From positions 164,228 through 211,131 of the forward strand of contig NZ_AUDC01000015.1 of assembly GCF_000425265.1 (NCBI RefSeq): a stretch of DNA of 46,904 nucleotides, in the 5' to 3' direction. The number at the start of each line of letters is the position of its first letter. Position 1 is the stretch's first letter. Positions 8,984-17,475 of the stretch are shown here, one piece after another. The stretch comes from Maridesulfovibrio zosterae DSM 11974 (GTDB lineage: Bacteria > Desulfobacterota > Desulfovibrionia > Desulfovibrionales > Desulfovibrionaceae). The notes under the pieces were generated by a model that worked only from the letters and a program-made list of their open reading frames with translations, did not search any database and was not told the DNA's origin. The position numbers and the translations under genes are program-made.

Positions 8984-9335
8984 ATATACTCCTGAGATAT
9001 TTAATGCCCTCAAATAAGGTACGTAATTACTATTAAAAATTTAACGATTATAAAATTAAGATCGTGTAAAGATACCATTTGACAGGTTAACTAATGGTTA
9101 ATCATTGTAAGAATCAGAGATATAATCTCTAAAATTCATGAACTAAGTATGATAACACGCAACCGATAAAAGAAACTAATCCCCATGGTTTTAATCTATA
9201 ACGCATAAAAAACCGTATTAACTGACTACGATAAAGTCAGCTAATACGGTTCACACATGTACTATGCTTTCAATTCACTCAAAAACAGACCACCTGCCAG
9301 CCATAAAAAACAAGAACAAAAATTGATTGAAAAAG
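8984..9335. other. Intergenic region with RND promoter and ybaK terminator
   Basis: 352 bp without a coding sequence that I can support. It contains a strong hairpin at 9211-9251 (listed separately). AT-rich sequence at 9010-9200 should hold the promoter of the RND operon. GGTTAAC and GGTTAAT recur 12 bp apart near 9085-9103, but I would not call them an operator. Confidence 0.6.
9205..9251 (-). terminator. Rho-independent terminator after ybaK
   Basis: AACCGTATTA.CTGAC (9211-9226) pairs with GTCAG.TAATACGGTT (9236-9251), a 16-bp stem with one mismatch and a 9-nt loop. On the minus strand it is followed by TTTTTT, about 85 bp after the end of the ybaK-like gene. Confidence 0.85.
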
Positions 9336-9800
9336 TTATTTAGCGAACGCTTTGTAGGATGCCTTCAGAAGTTTAACAAGATCATCTGGAGAAAGTTCTA
9401 TATCCACTCCCCTGCGTCCGGCACTGACAAAAATGGTTTCACACCCTTCTGCTGAACTATCAATATAAGTCGGGAGCAATTTTTTTTGGCCGAGAGGACT
9501 GACGCCACCGACAACATACCCTGTTGTCCGTTCCACAATCTTTACGTCCGCCATGCCTACCTTTTTTACACCAACAGCTTTCGCCAGCAATTTAAGGTCT
9601 AACCGCTTCATAACCGGAACAACTGCTACTATCAGATTCTTGTCATTTGCCACTACAAGAGTCTTAAATACTCTGTCGGGGTCAACCCCCAGCTTTTCAG
9701 CTGCTTCGACGCCGTATGATTCAGCTGCCGGATCGTGTTCATATTCATGGACAGTAAATAGAATCTTTTTCTTTTTGGCTATATTAATTGCAGGAGTCAT
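9336..9800 (-). CDS. ybaK: Cys-tRNA(Pro)/aminoacyl-tRNA deacylase YbaK
   Basis: The 154-aa protein matches the YbaK/EbsC (ProX-like) trans-editing fold in length and pattern. Visible signatures are HDPAAESYGVEAAEKLGVDPDRVFKTLV near the N-terminus, the catalytic-pocket Lys in RVFKTLV, and GGVSPLGQKKLLPTYID, the family's hallmark GGxSPxGxKK motif. Family members hydrolyse Cys-tRNA(Pro) formed by error of prolyl-tRNA synthetase in the cytosol. The ribosome site before the ATG at 9800 is weak. A terminator follows at 9205-9251. Confidence 0.93.
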   Translation of the reverse strand: MTPAINIAKKKKILFTVHEYEHDPAAESYGVEAAEKLGVDPDRVFKTLVVANDKNLIVAVVPVMKRLDLKLLAKAVGVKKVGMADVKIVERTTGYVVGGVSPLGQKKLLPTYIDSSAEGCETIFVSAGRRGVDIELSPDDLVKLLKASYKAFAK

Positions 9801-9906
9801 ATACCAATTCTACAAAATGAAACTTTGTTTTGCAATATACTATTTTTCGCCTTCATCTATCCCCGCCAGAGAAAACAGTCTGTTCAATGCTAATGCACGA
9901 CAAAAA

Positions 9907-10305
9907 TCACTCTTTATCAAGGCCATCAACAACAATCGCGCCCATAGAAGCCGGCATTGCAACTACTATCAATCTTCGAACGGCAATCAGAGGCTCTGTA
10001 GCCATTGGAAATTTATCAATAGACGTAAGGACTAAGGCAACGACGACTCCGGTGATTATATAAGCCAAAAAGACTCTCAAGATAAAACCCAAGCGTCTTT
10101 TCTTGATTTCTCCTTGAAAAACGACTTGATATGTAAACAAAGCTAAGCTTAAAATCGATAAACCGGTAATATAGACCAAATTCAATACCGGCAAAGTCTC
10201 ACCCAGACGCCAGGCTTCTTCGGAGAATGATATGGGGACAGCCAAGGCAAAAGCCCCTATGGACAATTGACTCAGGTCTTCAAAATTGAAACTCCATTCT
10301 TTCAT
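9907..10305 (-). CDS. Integral membrane protein, DUF2391-like
   Basis: A 132-aa hydrophobic protein with about four membrane segments (near 15-32, 37-58, 70-92, 105-125). ALAVPISFSEEAWRLGETLP and the Arg/Lys loop GEIKKRRLGFILRV resemble the DUF2391 (TIGR02587) family of putative membrane proteins, whose function is unknown. The start ATG at 10305 has a perfect AAGGAGG site 5 nt upstream. It lies 35 bp downstream of the YitT-family gene on the same strand and may be co-transcribed with it. Confidence 0.65.
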   Translation of the reverse strand: MKEWSFNFEDLSQLSIGAFALAVPISFSEEAWRLGETLPVLNLVYITGLSILSLALFTYQVVFQGEIKKRRLGFILRVFLAYIITGVVVALVLTSIDKFPMATEPLIAVRRLIVVAMPASMGAIVVDGLDKE

Positions 10306-10340
10306 AAAGCCTCCTTAGGATATTGCGGAAAACTGTACTC

Positions 10341-11237
10341 CTAATAAACTTTACGCCTTGAAAAACTTGATCCCATCACAGAGAAAGTGTTTTCAACAAT
10401 CAGTAGTACCTTTTCATCGTGCCTGAATGCGATTTCTTCCAACTTTTTGAGCTGAATATTATTGACTACTGTCATCAAAATATTTGTATCCTCACGTAAA
10501 TACGCCCCCTGCCCTTTGATAAAAGTGGCACTCTGCTTCATCTCATGAAGAATATCGTGGCAAATCATTTCAATACTTTTAGAAATAATAAAAACAACTT
10601 TTCTCTGGCTAAACATTGAAAGAGTTTGATCAACAACAACAGAAGAAATAAAAACAAGAATAAATGATGCAATAATCACATCAAGAGAGAGCTCAGTTAA
10701 ACTCAGGCTGAAAATAACTGCATTAAAAATAATGTAAACCTTACCAATTCCAATATTAAATCTTTGAAAAAGGTATACGGCAAGTACATCAAGTCCACCG
10801 TTTGAACCTAAAGAACGTAAAACTATACCGGAACCTAGTCCGACCAAAGCCCCACATGCAACAGCTGCGTACAGCTCATTATGCACAGGCATAGGAATTG
10901 TGAGTAACTCATAAGCTGCTGTAGTAGTAAAAGTCGCGTAAAGGCTATACCAGAAAAAGCGTCTACTGACCTTCACCCAGGCAAAGATAAAGAGCGGAAT
11001 ACTAAGTAAAAAATAAATCCAGCCGGGAGAAAGCAGTTCGGTTATATAATAAATAAGTGAAGCTAATCCAAAAACACCTCCAGCCATAAACTCATAGGGT
11101 ACAGCAAGGCTTTTAACAGCTACGGCAGTGATTACTGTTCCGCATGTAATCAAAAAAAGATTCCACCAGACGGAATAAGCAAACTCTATATGAAATGAAG
11201 ACCCTTTGCCTAAAACAGATTTAATTGGTTCTAACAT
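10341..11237 (-). CDS. YitT-family membrane protein (DUF161 + DUF2179)
   Basis: The 298-aa protein has an N-terminal region of about five or six membrane helices (about 25-205). Repeat-like signatures include AVKSLAVPYEFMAGGVFGLA and GALVGLGSGIVLRSLGSNGG. A soluble C-terminal DUF2179 domain (about 215-290) includes GQGAYLREDTNILMTVV. This is the standard YitT arrangement; transported substrate and role are unknown in the family. The start at 11237 follows AAAGAGAAT. An unannotated 370-bp AT-rich stretch separates it from the aldehyde dehydrogenase gene upstream. Confidence 0.88.
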   Translation of the reverse strand: MLEPIKSVLGKGSSFHIEFAYSVWWNLFLITCGTVITAVAVKSLAVPYEFMAGGVFGLASLIYYITELLSPGWIYFLLSIPLFIFAWVKVSRRFFWYSLYATFTTTAAYELLTIPMPVHNELYAAVACGALVGLGSGIVLRSLGSNGGLDVLAVYLFQRFNIGIGKVYIIFNAVIFSLSLTELSLDVIIASFILVFISSVVVDQTLSMFSQRKVVFIISKSIEMICHDILHEMKQSATFIKGQGAYLREDTNILMTVVNNIQLKKLEEIAFRHDEKVLLIVENTFSVMGSSFSRRKVY

Positions 11238-11607
11238 ATTCTCTTTTAATTTTTATTTAATATTTTCCATCGCCGACTAAAACCATATACTTAAAGTTAA
11301 ATGGAAACCCAAAAACACAATATGATTTGGACCTACATTACATTTGTGAATATAATTTTAAACATCAAGAAAAAAATTATATGTTTATAAATTATTCTTA
11401 GCTGAAATTATGAATAAGTACTTAAATTATATAATCTTATCATTAGCTTAAAAAATATTTAATAATTAAGACGAAGCTCCCACATAAGAAAAAAGCCGTC
11501 CCTTACATATCTAACTACGATAGCAAGAAACGGCTTATTTAAGGTCAAGATAACTTTAGTGTCAGTGATAACATCAGGACTTTCTGCTTTATAAAAGATA
11601 TCGCAGA
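11238..11607. other. AT-rich intergenic region
   Basis: 370 bp with no supported gene. It contains the aldA terminator (11487-11536). The very AT-rich sequence at 11250-11460 should carry the promoter of the YitT-family gene. Confidence 0.6.
11487..11536 (-). terminator. Rho-independent terminator after aldA
   Basis: On the minus strand AAGCCGTTTCTTGC pairs with GTAAGGGACGGCTT, a 14-bp stem including G-U pairs and a 16-nt loop, followed by TTTTT. It lies about 70 bp after the stop codon of the aldehyde dehydrogenase gene. Confidence 0.85.
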
Positions 11608-13044
11608 TTAATACTGAATATAAGCTACATGAGTCTGAAGATACTCATACAAACCGTGCTTACCATCAGCACCACCGATACCGGATTTACGCCATCCAGC
11701 ATGAAATCCCTGAATAGCTTCAAAGTGCTCTCGGTTTACGTAAGTTTCACCGAACTTAAGTTCATTGATAGCACGCATCATTTTACTAATATTATTGGTA
11801 AATATAGATGAGGTCAAGCCGAACTCACAATCATTAGCCATATTAAGCGCCTCATCGAAATCAGTAACTTTTACCACAGGCAGGACAGGACCAAAGATTT
11901 CTTTGCGTATAATCTCCATATCCTGTGTACAACTGGCCAGCAATGTCGGCTTGTAGAAAAATCCTGTAGGCTGATCTTCACAACGTGATCCTCCGACAAG
12001 GACTTCAGCCCCTTCTTCCAGGGCCTTAGCCACCATTCCCTCAATTTTGGTGAGCTGAGCCGAATTAATCTGACAAGACATATTCGGAGCTGGATCAGCA
12101 AACGGATCACCGTAAGCAACCGCAGCCATAGCTCTGGTAACTTTATCCATAAATTCATCGTAAACAGGAGCCTCGACGTAGACACGCTCTGCGCAGTTGC
12201 AGACCTGTCCTGAAAAAATAATTCTTGAATCAACTACAGCTTTGACCGCCATATCCATATCGCAATCTGCACAAATAATAACAGGGGCCTTACCACCCAA
12301 CTCAAGTGATGTCTTGGTGATGTTCTCAGCAGTGGATGCAATGATTCGCTGACCGGTTTCAACACTACCGGTAAGAGTAACCAATCCAACCTGTGAACTG
12401 CGAACCAAAGCATCACCCAAAGTGCTGCCACCACCGGAAACAAAATTAAGTACTCCGTTTGGCAGACCTATACTGGAAACCAATTTAGCAAACTCAAAAG
12501 TCGTATTAGGCGTCTCACTACTTGGCTTAAGGACAATAGTGCAACCGGTAAGAATGGATGGAGCTACCTTGCGGGCCATTACGAAAAATGGAAAGTTCCA
12601 TGGGCAAATCCCCACAACCACACCAATAGGCTGGCGATAAAGGAGTATATTTTCATTGGTCCTGTCACTCTCAATGACCTCGCCCTCGTATTTACGTGCC
12701 CACCCTGCATAATAATCAAAGTATTCAGCTGTTGCATCAATTTCAACTTGAGCTAAAGGAAAAATTTTAGCCTGTTCTTCAGCTAAAGTCCGAGCCAACA
12801 TTTCTCGATTTTCCCGGATAACCTCTGCCATTTTCTTCAAGAAACCAGCACGCTCTATGCAAGATTTAGCTGCCCACTCCTTCTGGGCCACGCTAGCAGC
12901 TTCCAGAGCAAGTTCAGCATCATGCTTGCCTCCTTTCGGAGCCATGGCTATTATCTTCTCGGTAAAAGGATTGATAACCGCAAACTGCTCATTGGAATCC
13001 GCATTACGGAATTCACCATTAATGTATTGCTGATAAGTGTTCAT
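11608..13044 (-). CDS. aldA: Lactaldehyde/glycolaldehyde dehydrogenase (AldA-type)
   Basis: A 478-aa NAD-dependent aldehyde dehydrogenase, nearly the same length as E. coli AldA (479). It shares AldA-specific stretches such as FSGQVCNCAERVYVE, with the nucleophilic cysteine in GQVCNC (279-284). It also has the general-base Glu248 in LELGGKAP, and a C-terminus NREHFEAIQGFHAGWRKSG followed by HGLYEYLQTHVAYIQ. AldA oxidises L-lactaldehyde, glycolaldehyde and related short hydroxyaldehydes to acids. The start ATG at 13044 follows AGGAG at 7 nt. It lies downstream of the MBL-fold gene on the same strand (268-bp gap) and near the LacI operators, so it probably belongs to the same catabolic regulon. 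The exact physiological aldehyde is not known. Confidence 0.9.
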   Translation of the reverse strand: MNTYQQYINGEFRNADSNEQFAVINPFTEKIIAMAPKGGKHDAELALEAASVAQKEWAAKSCIERAGFLKKMAEVIRENREMLARTLAEEQAKIFPLAQVEIDATAEYFDYYAGWARKYEGEVIESDRTNENILLYRQPIGVVVGICPWNFPFFVMARKVAPSILTGCTIVLKPSSETPNTTFEFAKLVSSIGLPNGVLNFVSGGGSTLGDALVRSSQVGLVTLTGSVETGQRIIASTAENITKTSLELGGKAPVIICADCDMDMAVKAVVDSRIIFSGQVCNCAERVYVEAPVYDEFMDKVTRAMAAVAYGDPFADPAPNMSCQINSAQLTKIEGMVAKALEEGAEVLVGGSRCEDQPTGFFYKPTLLASCTQDMEIIRKEIFGPVLPVVKVTDFDEALNMANDCEFGLTSSIFTNNISKMMRAINELKFGETYVNREHFEAIQGFHAGWRKSGIGGADGKHGLYEYLQTHVAYIQY

Positions 13045-13312
13045 ACAAGGGCTCCTGAATTTAAAAGTTTTATGTAAAACACATATAATTTTTAAGCATC
13101 CAATCTAGTCACCGGGAGTTATACCTATATACAGCGTATAAATTCAATACTTTTTTATCAGGTTACGTAATTATTATTTATAAAAATATATTTTAATAGT
13201 CCTCACTTCTATATTACCAACAATACAATAGACATAAAATCCTAAAAACAGCTCTCTATCATACAAAGAGAACAGACTACTATTACTGCCATGATTAACT
13301 ATCCTATCGCTA

Positions 13313-14614
13313 TCAATTCCAAGCGCCATCCAAAACATAAAGAACCCCTTCCTGCGCCAGAGGAAACGGACTGTTCTCAAGAAACGGGGTGTGGTAGCCG
13401 AGAACTTTTCCGGAGATATTCTGCTGAAGAGATTCAACCTGTTTCCAGTGGGTATGAACACTTTTGGCATTATCAAATTCAATCTCATGAAAAACAAGAT
13501 CACACGTAGCGAACCACTCTGCTGTCAATTCTTTACGCTTTAAGATACGGTTGATCGTTTCATCATATTTGGTATCACCTGAATAGCCGAAACTCCTTCC
13601 GCCAGCGGATATCCTGAGACCTAAAGTTCCATAAGGCAGAATGTGATGATTCCATCGACTGTCAATTTGCAGAGATCCCAGCTGCAAAGGATTCCCAGGC
13701 AGCAACGGAAGCATGTTGATATGGTCTTTCAGGTCAGGAAATAATGGAGTATAAAGATCAATTAAAACTTTGAATACGTTATCTGCAACCAACAGGTTCA
13801 GCTTGCGTCCAGTCATACGGGCGCGGTACATACAGGCAGTGAAACCCTGAACATGGTCTTCATGATTATGAGTAAACAAAAAGTGAGTAATATCATCCCA
13901 ATGAATATTATGTCGCGCAAGAGTATGTGCTGGATAACCGCACGGATCTATCCAGATTACATATTCTCCAAACCTGACTATGGTATTGGCAACAGTCCCG
14001 GAAACACCGTTACCACAACCAATTGGAAGAACCTCCAGGCAGTCCCTGTGTACTCCGTCTCGGGGAATGCTTGTCAGCAGAGATTCAATTTTGTCATCGG
14101 GAGATTCATAAGAATCAAATTGTTTGCGGTCATAAACAGTGCTTCCACCTTCATAAATAGTAATATTTCCATTATCGCAACAAATCTGCACATCACCGTG
14201 ACTATAACATGGGTCAGCTATATTCGGGCTAAACCAGTTCCGCAGCCATTTCTTGCGTACGATAGAAAGACACTTCTCATCAAAAAAATAAGGAAAAATG
14301 CGTTCAAGATGGCTATTGACCTGATTGATATTAAATTCTTGACCGACATATTCTTTTAAAACCCCACCCCTGATCTGGGCCTGCCAGAGAATAAACTCTT
14401 CACCGGTCCGGTTATCACCTGCCAAAGAGACCTCCCAGTCAGGAACCACCACTGTCTCCTCGCGAAAACCGTGTTCCGTCAAGAATTTCGCAATATCGGG
14501 CATACTGCCAATCCGCACTGTTCCGTTAGATGTCCGGACGAGATCTACATGCATACCGCAATATTCAATCCGATGTATCCGGTCTGTCAGCTCTATTAAA
14601 CAACTTCTTGTCAT
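13313..14614 (-). CDS. MBL-fold metallohydrolase with long N-terminal extension
   Basis: The 433-aa protein has a metallo-beta-lactamase fold in its C-terminal half: FTHNHEDHVQGF (metal motif HxHxDH, about residues 249-260), SGDTKYDE and a distal His in GYHTPF. The about 200-residue N-terminal part (WLRNWFSPNIADPCYSHGD etc.) is not a domain I recognise. MBL enzymes hydrolyse phosphodiesters, lactones or thioesters; a phosphodiesterase or lactonase role would fit the glycerophosphodiesterase and AldA in the regulon but is inference. The start ATG at 14614 has AGAGG 8 nt upstream. A LacI-type operator at 14633-14646 overlaps its leader, so repression by the divergent LacI protein is likely. Confidence 0.75.
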   Translation of the reverse strand: MTRSCLIELTDRIHRIEYCGMHVDLVRTSNGTVRIGSMPDIAKFLTEHGFREETVVVPDWEVSLAGDNRTGEEFILWQAQIRGGVLKEYVGQEFNINQVNSHLERIFPYFFDEKCLSIVRKKWLRNWFSPNIADPCYSHGDVQICCDNGNITIYEGGSTVYDRKQFDSYESPDDKIESLLTSIPRDGVHRDCLEVLPIGCGNGVSGTVANTIVRFGEYVIWIDPCGYPAHTLARHNIHWDDITHFLFTHNHEDHVQGFTACMYRARMTGRKLNLLVADNVFKVLIDLYTPLFPDLKDHINMLPLLPGNPLQLGSLQIDSRWNHHILPYGTLGLRISAGGRSFGYSGDTKYDETINRILKRKELTAEWFATCDLVFHEIEFDNAKSVHTHWKQVESLQQNISGKVLGYHTPFLENSPFPLAQEGVLYVLDGAWN

Positions 14615-14632
14615 TCACGCATCCTCTATGAA

Positions 14633-14646
14633 TGTATATGTTTACA
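14633..14646. promoter_or_regulatory. LacI-family operator for the leftward MBL/aldA genes
   Basis: TGTATATGTTTACA differs at two positions from the perfect palindrome TGTAAACGTTTACA found at 14779-14792. It lies 18 bp upstream of the MBL-fold ATG, immediately downstream of a possible -10 (TAATAT on the minus strand, near 14655). The pair of matching sites in a divergent promoter region beside a lacI-type gene makes a real operator likely. Confidence 0.75.
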
Positions 14647-14746
14647 TTTCAGTAATATTATCGAAAGAAAATTGTCACTACAAGTTATTTAAAATAAGTT
14701 AAACATGGCTGATATACCTTTATAATAAACAGTTTTCATAAAATTG

Positions 14747-14776
14747 TTGACATTTTTGAAAACATACTGCTACCAA
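14747..14776 (+). promoter_or_regulatory. Probable promoter of the lacI-type gene/TRAP operon
   Basis: TTGACA at 14747-14752 is a consensus -35. An extended -10 candidate TGCTACCAA (14768-14776) follows at about 18 bp. The LacI operator at 14779-14792 would then lie over the transcription start, a classic repressor position. The -10 match is imperfect. Confidence 0.45.
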
Positions 14777-14778
14777 AA

Positions 14779-14792
14779 TGTAAACGTTTACA
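14779..14792. promoter_or_regulatory. Perfect LacI-family operator upstream of lacI-type gene
   Basis: TGTAAACGTTTACA is a perfect 14-bp palindrome with the central CG typical of LacI/GalR-family operators. It ends 14 bp before the start codon of the regulator itself, implying autorepression and control of the downstream TRAP genes. Confidence 0.85.
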
Positions 14793-14806
14793 CATAGAGG
14801 TTGCTT

Positions 14807-15808
14807 GTGAGTACTATTCTTGATGTTGCACGACTTGCACAAGTCTCGACAGCTACAGTGTCGAGAGTTATCAACTCCCCCGAAACAGTTCGTGAAGAGA
14901 CTCGAGAAAAAGTTCTACGGGCGATGAAGATGTGTAACTACAAGTACAATGCCCTTGCGCGTGGATTCGCCACCAAAAGATCCAATACTATCGGCCTCAT
15001 CATCCCCAATATCAACAATCCTGTTTTCGCCAAGTCTACAATGGGAGTTCAGGAATATGCCGATCAGAAGAACATCAAAGTAATTCTCGGCAACACATCA
15101 TATAAATATTCACAAGAAGAAAATCTTATCAACGCACTCAGGGAAAGTCAGGTGGATGGACTAATTATCACCACGACCAACCCTAAAGGTAAGGTTATCA
15201 AGTCACTGGTAGATGAGGGGGTTCCTCTTGTACTCCTTTTCAGCACGATCAAGGGAGGAGCTATCTCGGCAGTTGGTGTTGACAACTACCGGGGGGGCTA
15301 TCTTGCAACAGAACATCTTATTTCTCTTGGACACAAAAGGATAGGGATGGTCGCTGGAAACTTCAATGTAACTGACAGAGGCTACCACCGCTGGCACGGG
15401 TATAAGAGATGTCTCAAAGATAATGGGATTGCTTATGACAAGGAATTACTTGTCCAGACAGAACATTCCCTTATAGGAGGACGGAACTCTATCAAGACCC
15501 TCCTCAAACTATCCTCGCCTCCCACCGCAGTTTTCTGTTCCAACGACTATATTGCCCTTGGTGCAAGTAAAGGCGCAAGAGAGTCAGGGCTTAACCTTCC
15601 CGAGGATCTGTCAATCGTAGGTTTTGATGATATGCCTACAGCTTCTTACATGGTCCCGTCTCTGACCTCCATACGCCAGCCTGCCTATGAAATGGGGAGA
15701 CGCGCCTGTGAAATTTTACTGCAGATTATGGCAGATCCGACTACCCCGGTACAACATATGATGGAAACAAAACTGGTTGTCCGAGAATCCACAACGGCAA
15801 TAGTCTGA
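14807..15808 (+). CDS. LacI-family transcriptional regulator
   Basis: A 333-aa protein with the N-terminal helix-turn-helix and hinge (ILDVARLAQVSTATVSRVIN, then YNALARGFATKRSNTIGLI). A periplasmic-binding-protein-like effector domain follows (about 60-330), including GLIIPNINNPVFAK, VDGLIITTT, GHKRIGMVAG and PTAVFCSNDYIALGA. The GTG at 14807 is preferred over the TTG at 14801, because TAGAGG ends 6 nt before it. It sits head-to-head with the MBL-fold/aldA genes and upstream of the TRAP-glycerophosphodiesterase operon. Two matching operators lie in the divergent region. It is most likely the local repressor, released by a sugar-like or phosphodiester-derived inducer; the ligand is unknown. 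Confidence 0.93.
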   Translation: MSTILDVARLAQVSTATVSRVINSPETVREETREKVLRAMKMCNYKYNALARGFATKRSNTIGLIIPNINNPVFAKSTMGVQEYADQKNIKVILGNTSYKYSQEENLINALRESQVDGLIITTTNPKGKVIKSLVDEGVPLVLLFSTIKGGAISAVGVDNYRGGYLATEHLISLGHKRIGMVAGNFNVTDRGYHRWHGYKRCLKDNGIAYDKELLVQTEHSLIGGRNSIKTLLKLSSPPTAVFCSNDYIALGASKGARESGLNLPEDLSIVGFDDMPTASYMVPSLTSIRQPAYEMGRRACEILLQIMADPTTPVQHMMETKLVVRESTTAIV

Positions 15809-15915
15809 CGAAATAAAAAGTAGAAAACATAAAAGAATAAACCGTAGCAAGAAGGCGGCTGGAATTGTTGCAGCAACCATTTACGCTAGGCGAAATAACT
15901 TTAGGAGGAAGAAAA

Positions 15916-16917
15916 ATGAACTTCAAGAAAACCGTTACCATCCTTTGTGCAGGAGCCTTTCTGGCTCTGTCCATTGGAACCCAGTGCATGGCTGACGACT
16001 ACAAACTAACCCTGAAACTGAGCCATGTTTTCAGCCCGGCCGAGCAGCTCTCCAAATCCATGGATGCAGTAGCTGAATCCATATATGAAAAAACCGACGG
16101 TGCTATTAATATTCAAACTTTCCCACAAGCTCAATTGCCTGCATATAAAGAAGGTGTTGAACAGGTTGTACGTGGCGCCAGATTTATTTCTGTTGAAGAC
16201 CCATCTTTCCTAGGCGACTATGTCCCCGACTTCAAGGCGCTATACGCACCGATGCTTTATCGCAGCTTTGATGAGTACGTAAAACTGACTCAGTCCAAAC
16301 TCGTCGCAGATATGGAGGCTAAAGCCGAAAAACAGGGTATCAAGATTCTTGCCCTCGACTATATTTATGGTTTCCGCAATCTGATCACCAAAAAAGTTAT
16401 TAAGACCCCGGCGGATCTCAGCGGCATGAAAATCCGTACCCCCGGCTCCAAGTCATATATTGACACTCTTACCGCAATGGGTGCTGTAGCTACACCACTG
16501 CCATGGGGTGAAACTCTCTCAGCAGTACAGCAGGGGGTTGTTGACGGTCTGGAAGGATCAGAGTTTACCAACATTGGAACAAAAGTATACGAAGGTCCTA
16601 CCAAGAACGTAGCAAAAACACGTCACATTCTCGGAACCTGCGGTGTATACATCTCCACTAAAGTATGGAGCCAAATCCCTGCTAAATATCAGACTATCAT
16701 TCAGGAAGAATTCACCAAGGGTGCAACTAATATGGTGGAACTGCTCAAATCGCAGCACGGTGGTGTTGTAAAAGAACTTGAGTCTTACGGCGTTAAATTC
16801 AACGAAGTTGACGGCGACGCTTTCCGCGCAGCTCTTGCCCCACTGTACACTGAACAAAAAGGCATGACCCCCGGAATCTTCAAGAAGATATTCTCCGAAC
16901 TCGACGCAATGAGATAA
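15916..16917 (+). CDS. TRAP transporter substrate-binding protein (DctP family), first system
   Basis: A 333-aa secreted protein: signal peptide MNFKKTVTILCAGAFLALSI with cleavage near TQCMADD, then the DctP fold. Family features include LKLSHVFSPAEQLSKSMD, SGMKIRTPGSKSYIDTLTAMGA with the conserved Arg that binds a substrate carboxylate, and TPLPWGETLSAVQQGVVDGLEG. It captures an organic acid or related solute in the periplasm and delivers it to the DctQ-DctM membrane complex. The start at 15916 is chosen because TTAGGAGGAAG lies directly upstream; an upstream in-frame TTG at 15865 lacks such a site and would spoil the signal peptide. The gene follows lacI by 107 bp and precedes dctQ across a hairpin. 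Confidence 0.93.
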   Translation: MNFKKTVTILCAGAFLALSIGTQCMADDYKLTLKLSHVFSPAEQLSKSMDAVAESIYEKTDGAINIQTFPQAQLPAYKEGVEQVVRGARFISVEDPSFLGDYVPDFKALYAPMLYRSFDEYVKLTQSKLVADMEAKAEKQGIKILALDYIYGFRNLITKKVIKTPADLSGMKIRTPGSKSYIDTLTAMGAVATPLPWGETLSAVQQGVVDGLEGSEFTNIGTKVYEGPTKNVAKTRHILGTCGVYISTKVWSQIPAKYQTIIQEEFTKGATNMVELLKSQHGGVVKELESYGVKFNEVDGDAFRAALAPLYTEQKGMTPGIFKKIFSELDAMR

Positions 16918-16927
16918 ACAATACTGC

Positions 16928-16960
16928 CGGTGCATGGGAGGATATATCTCTCATGCACCG
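16928..16960 (+). promoter_or_regulatory. Intercistronic mRNA hairpin between dctP and dctQ
   Basis: CGGTGCATG.GAG pairs with CTC.CATGCACCG across a 7-nt loop (12 base pairs with one internal mismatch). It lies 11 nt after the dctP stop and lacks a T tract. It resembles the stabilising hairpins often found after binding-protein genes, which raise binding-protein levels above those of the membrane subunits. Confidence 0.65.
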
Positions 16961-16977
16961 CTCTAAAGTGGTGAACA

Positions 16978-17463
16978 ATGTCTACAGCATCTAAAGTTCT
17001 TTTAAAAAATTTCGATCTGATTTTAAGCGGTTTTTTTCTATGTATTACTGTATTGGCCGTTATCATCAATGTTGCCCTTCGCTATCTTTTTCAAAGCGGC
17101 CTTTTCTGGGCTGAAGAGGTTGCTACATCTGCTTTTATCTGGAGCGTATTCGTTGGTTCTGCTGCTGCGTATCGATACAAGATGCACATCGGAATCGACT
17201 TTGTGGCTAAAATAGGCCCCCAAATATGGCAAAATTTTATCGCAGTAATCATCGATTGTATGATGTGCATAATCAATGGATACATCGTTTATCTCAGCAT
17301 CCTTTACATCCATGCGAACAAGTTAAAACGTACGCCGGTACTCGATATTCCAGCAATTTATATCAACTCCGCACTTACGGTCGGCTTTTCTCTGATGACT
17401 ATTTATGCTTTGGCTTTCCTGTACAAGGATTTATGCCAGCTTTTCGGTAAACAGGCAGGATAA
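16978..17463 (+). CDS. TRAP transporter small membrane subunit (DctQ family), first system
   Basis: A 161-aa protein with four predicted membrane helices (about 13-33, 45-65, 88-108, 128-150). The family signature WAEEVATSAFIWSVFVGSAA is followed by YRYKMHIGIDFV. DctQ subunits pair with DctM to form the sodium-driven transport complex. The start ATG at 16978 has only a weak GTGG-type ribosome site, in line with lower expression than dctP. The dctM start lies 13 nt downstream of the stop. Confidence 0.92.
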   Translation: MSTASKVLLKNFDLILSGFFLCITVLAVIINVALRYLFQSGLFWAEEVATSAFIWSVFVGSAAAYRYKMHIGIDFVAKIGPQIWQNFIAVIIDCMMCIINGYIVYLSILYIHANKLKRTPVLDIPAIYINSALTVGFSLMTIYALAFLYKDLCQLFGKQAG

Positions 17464-17475
17464 GGAGAGAAAACC

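Noticed and set aside
9553-10063. Overlapping plus-strand frames of 160 and 77 codons
   Set aside because: They lie opposite ybaK and the DUF2391-like gene, have no good ribosome sites and read low-complexity or arginine/serine-rich residues; antisense shadows.
13174-13503. Minus-strand 109-codon frame overlapping the MBL-fold gene end
   Set aside because: Overlaps the strongly supported metallohydrolase in another frame, and the start has no ribosome site.
15865-15876. TTGTTGCAGCAA as a third LacI operator before dctP
   Set aside because: It is an imperfect palindrome and lacks the TGTAAACG pattern of the two sites in the divergent region; the match is too weak.
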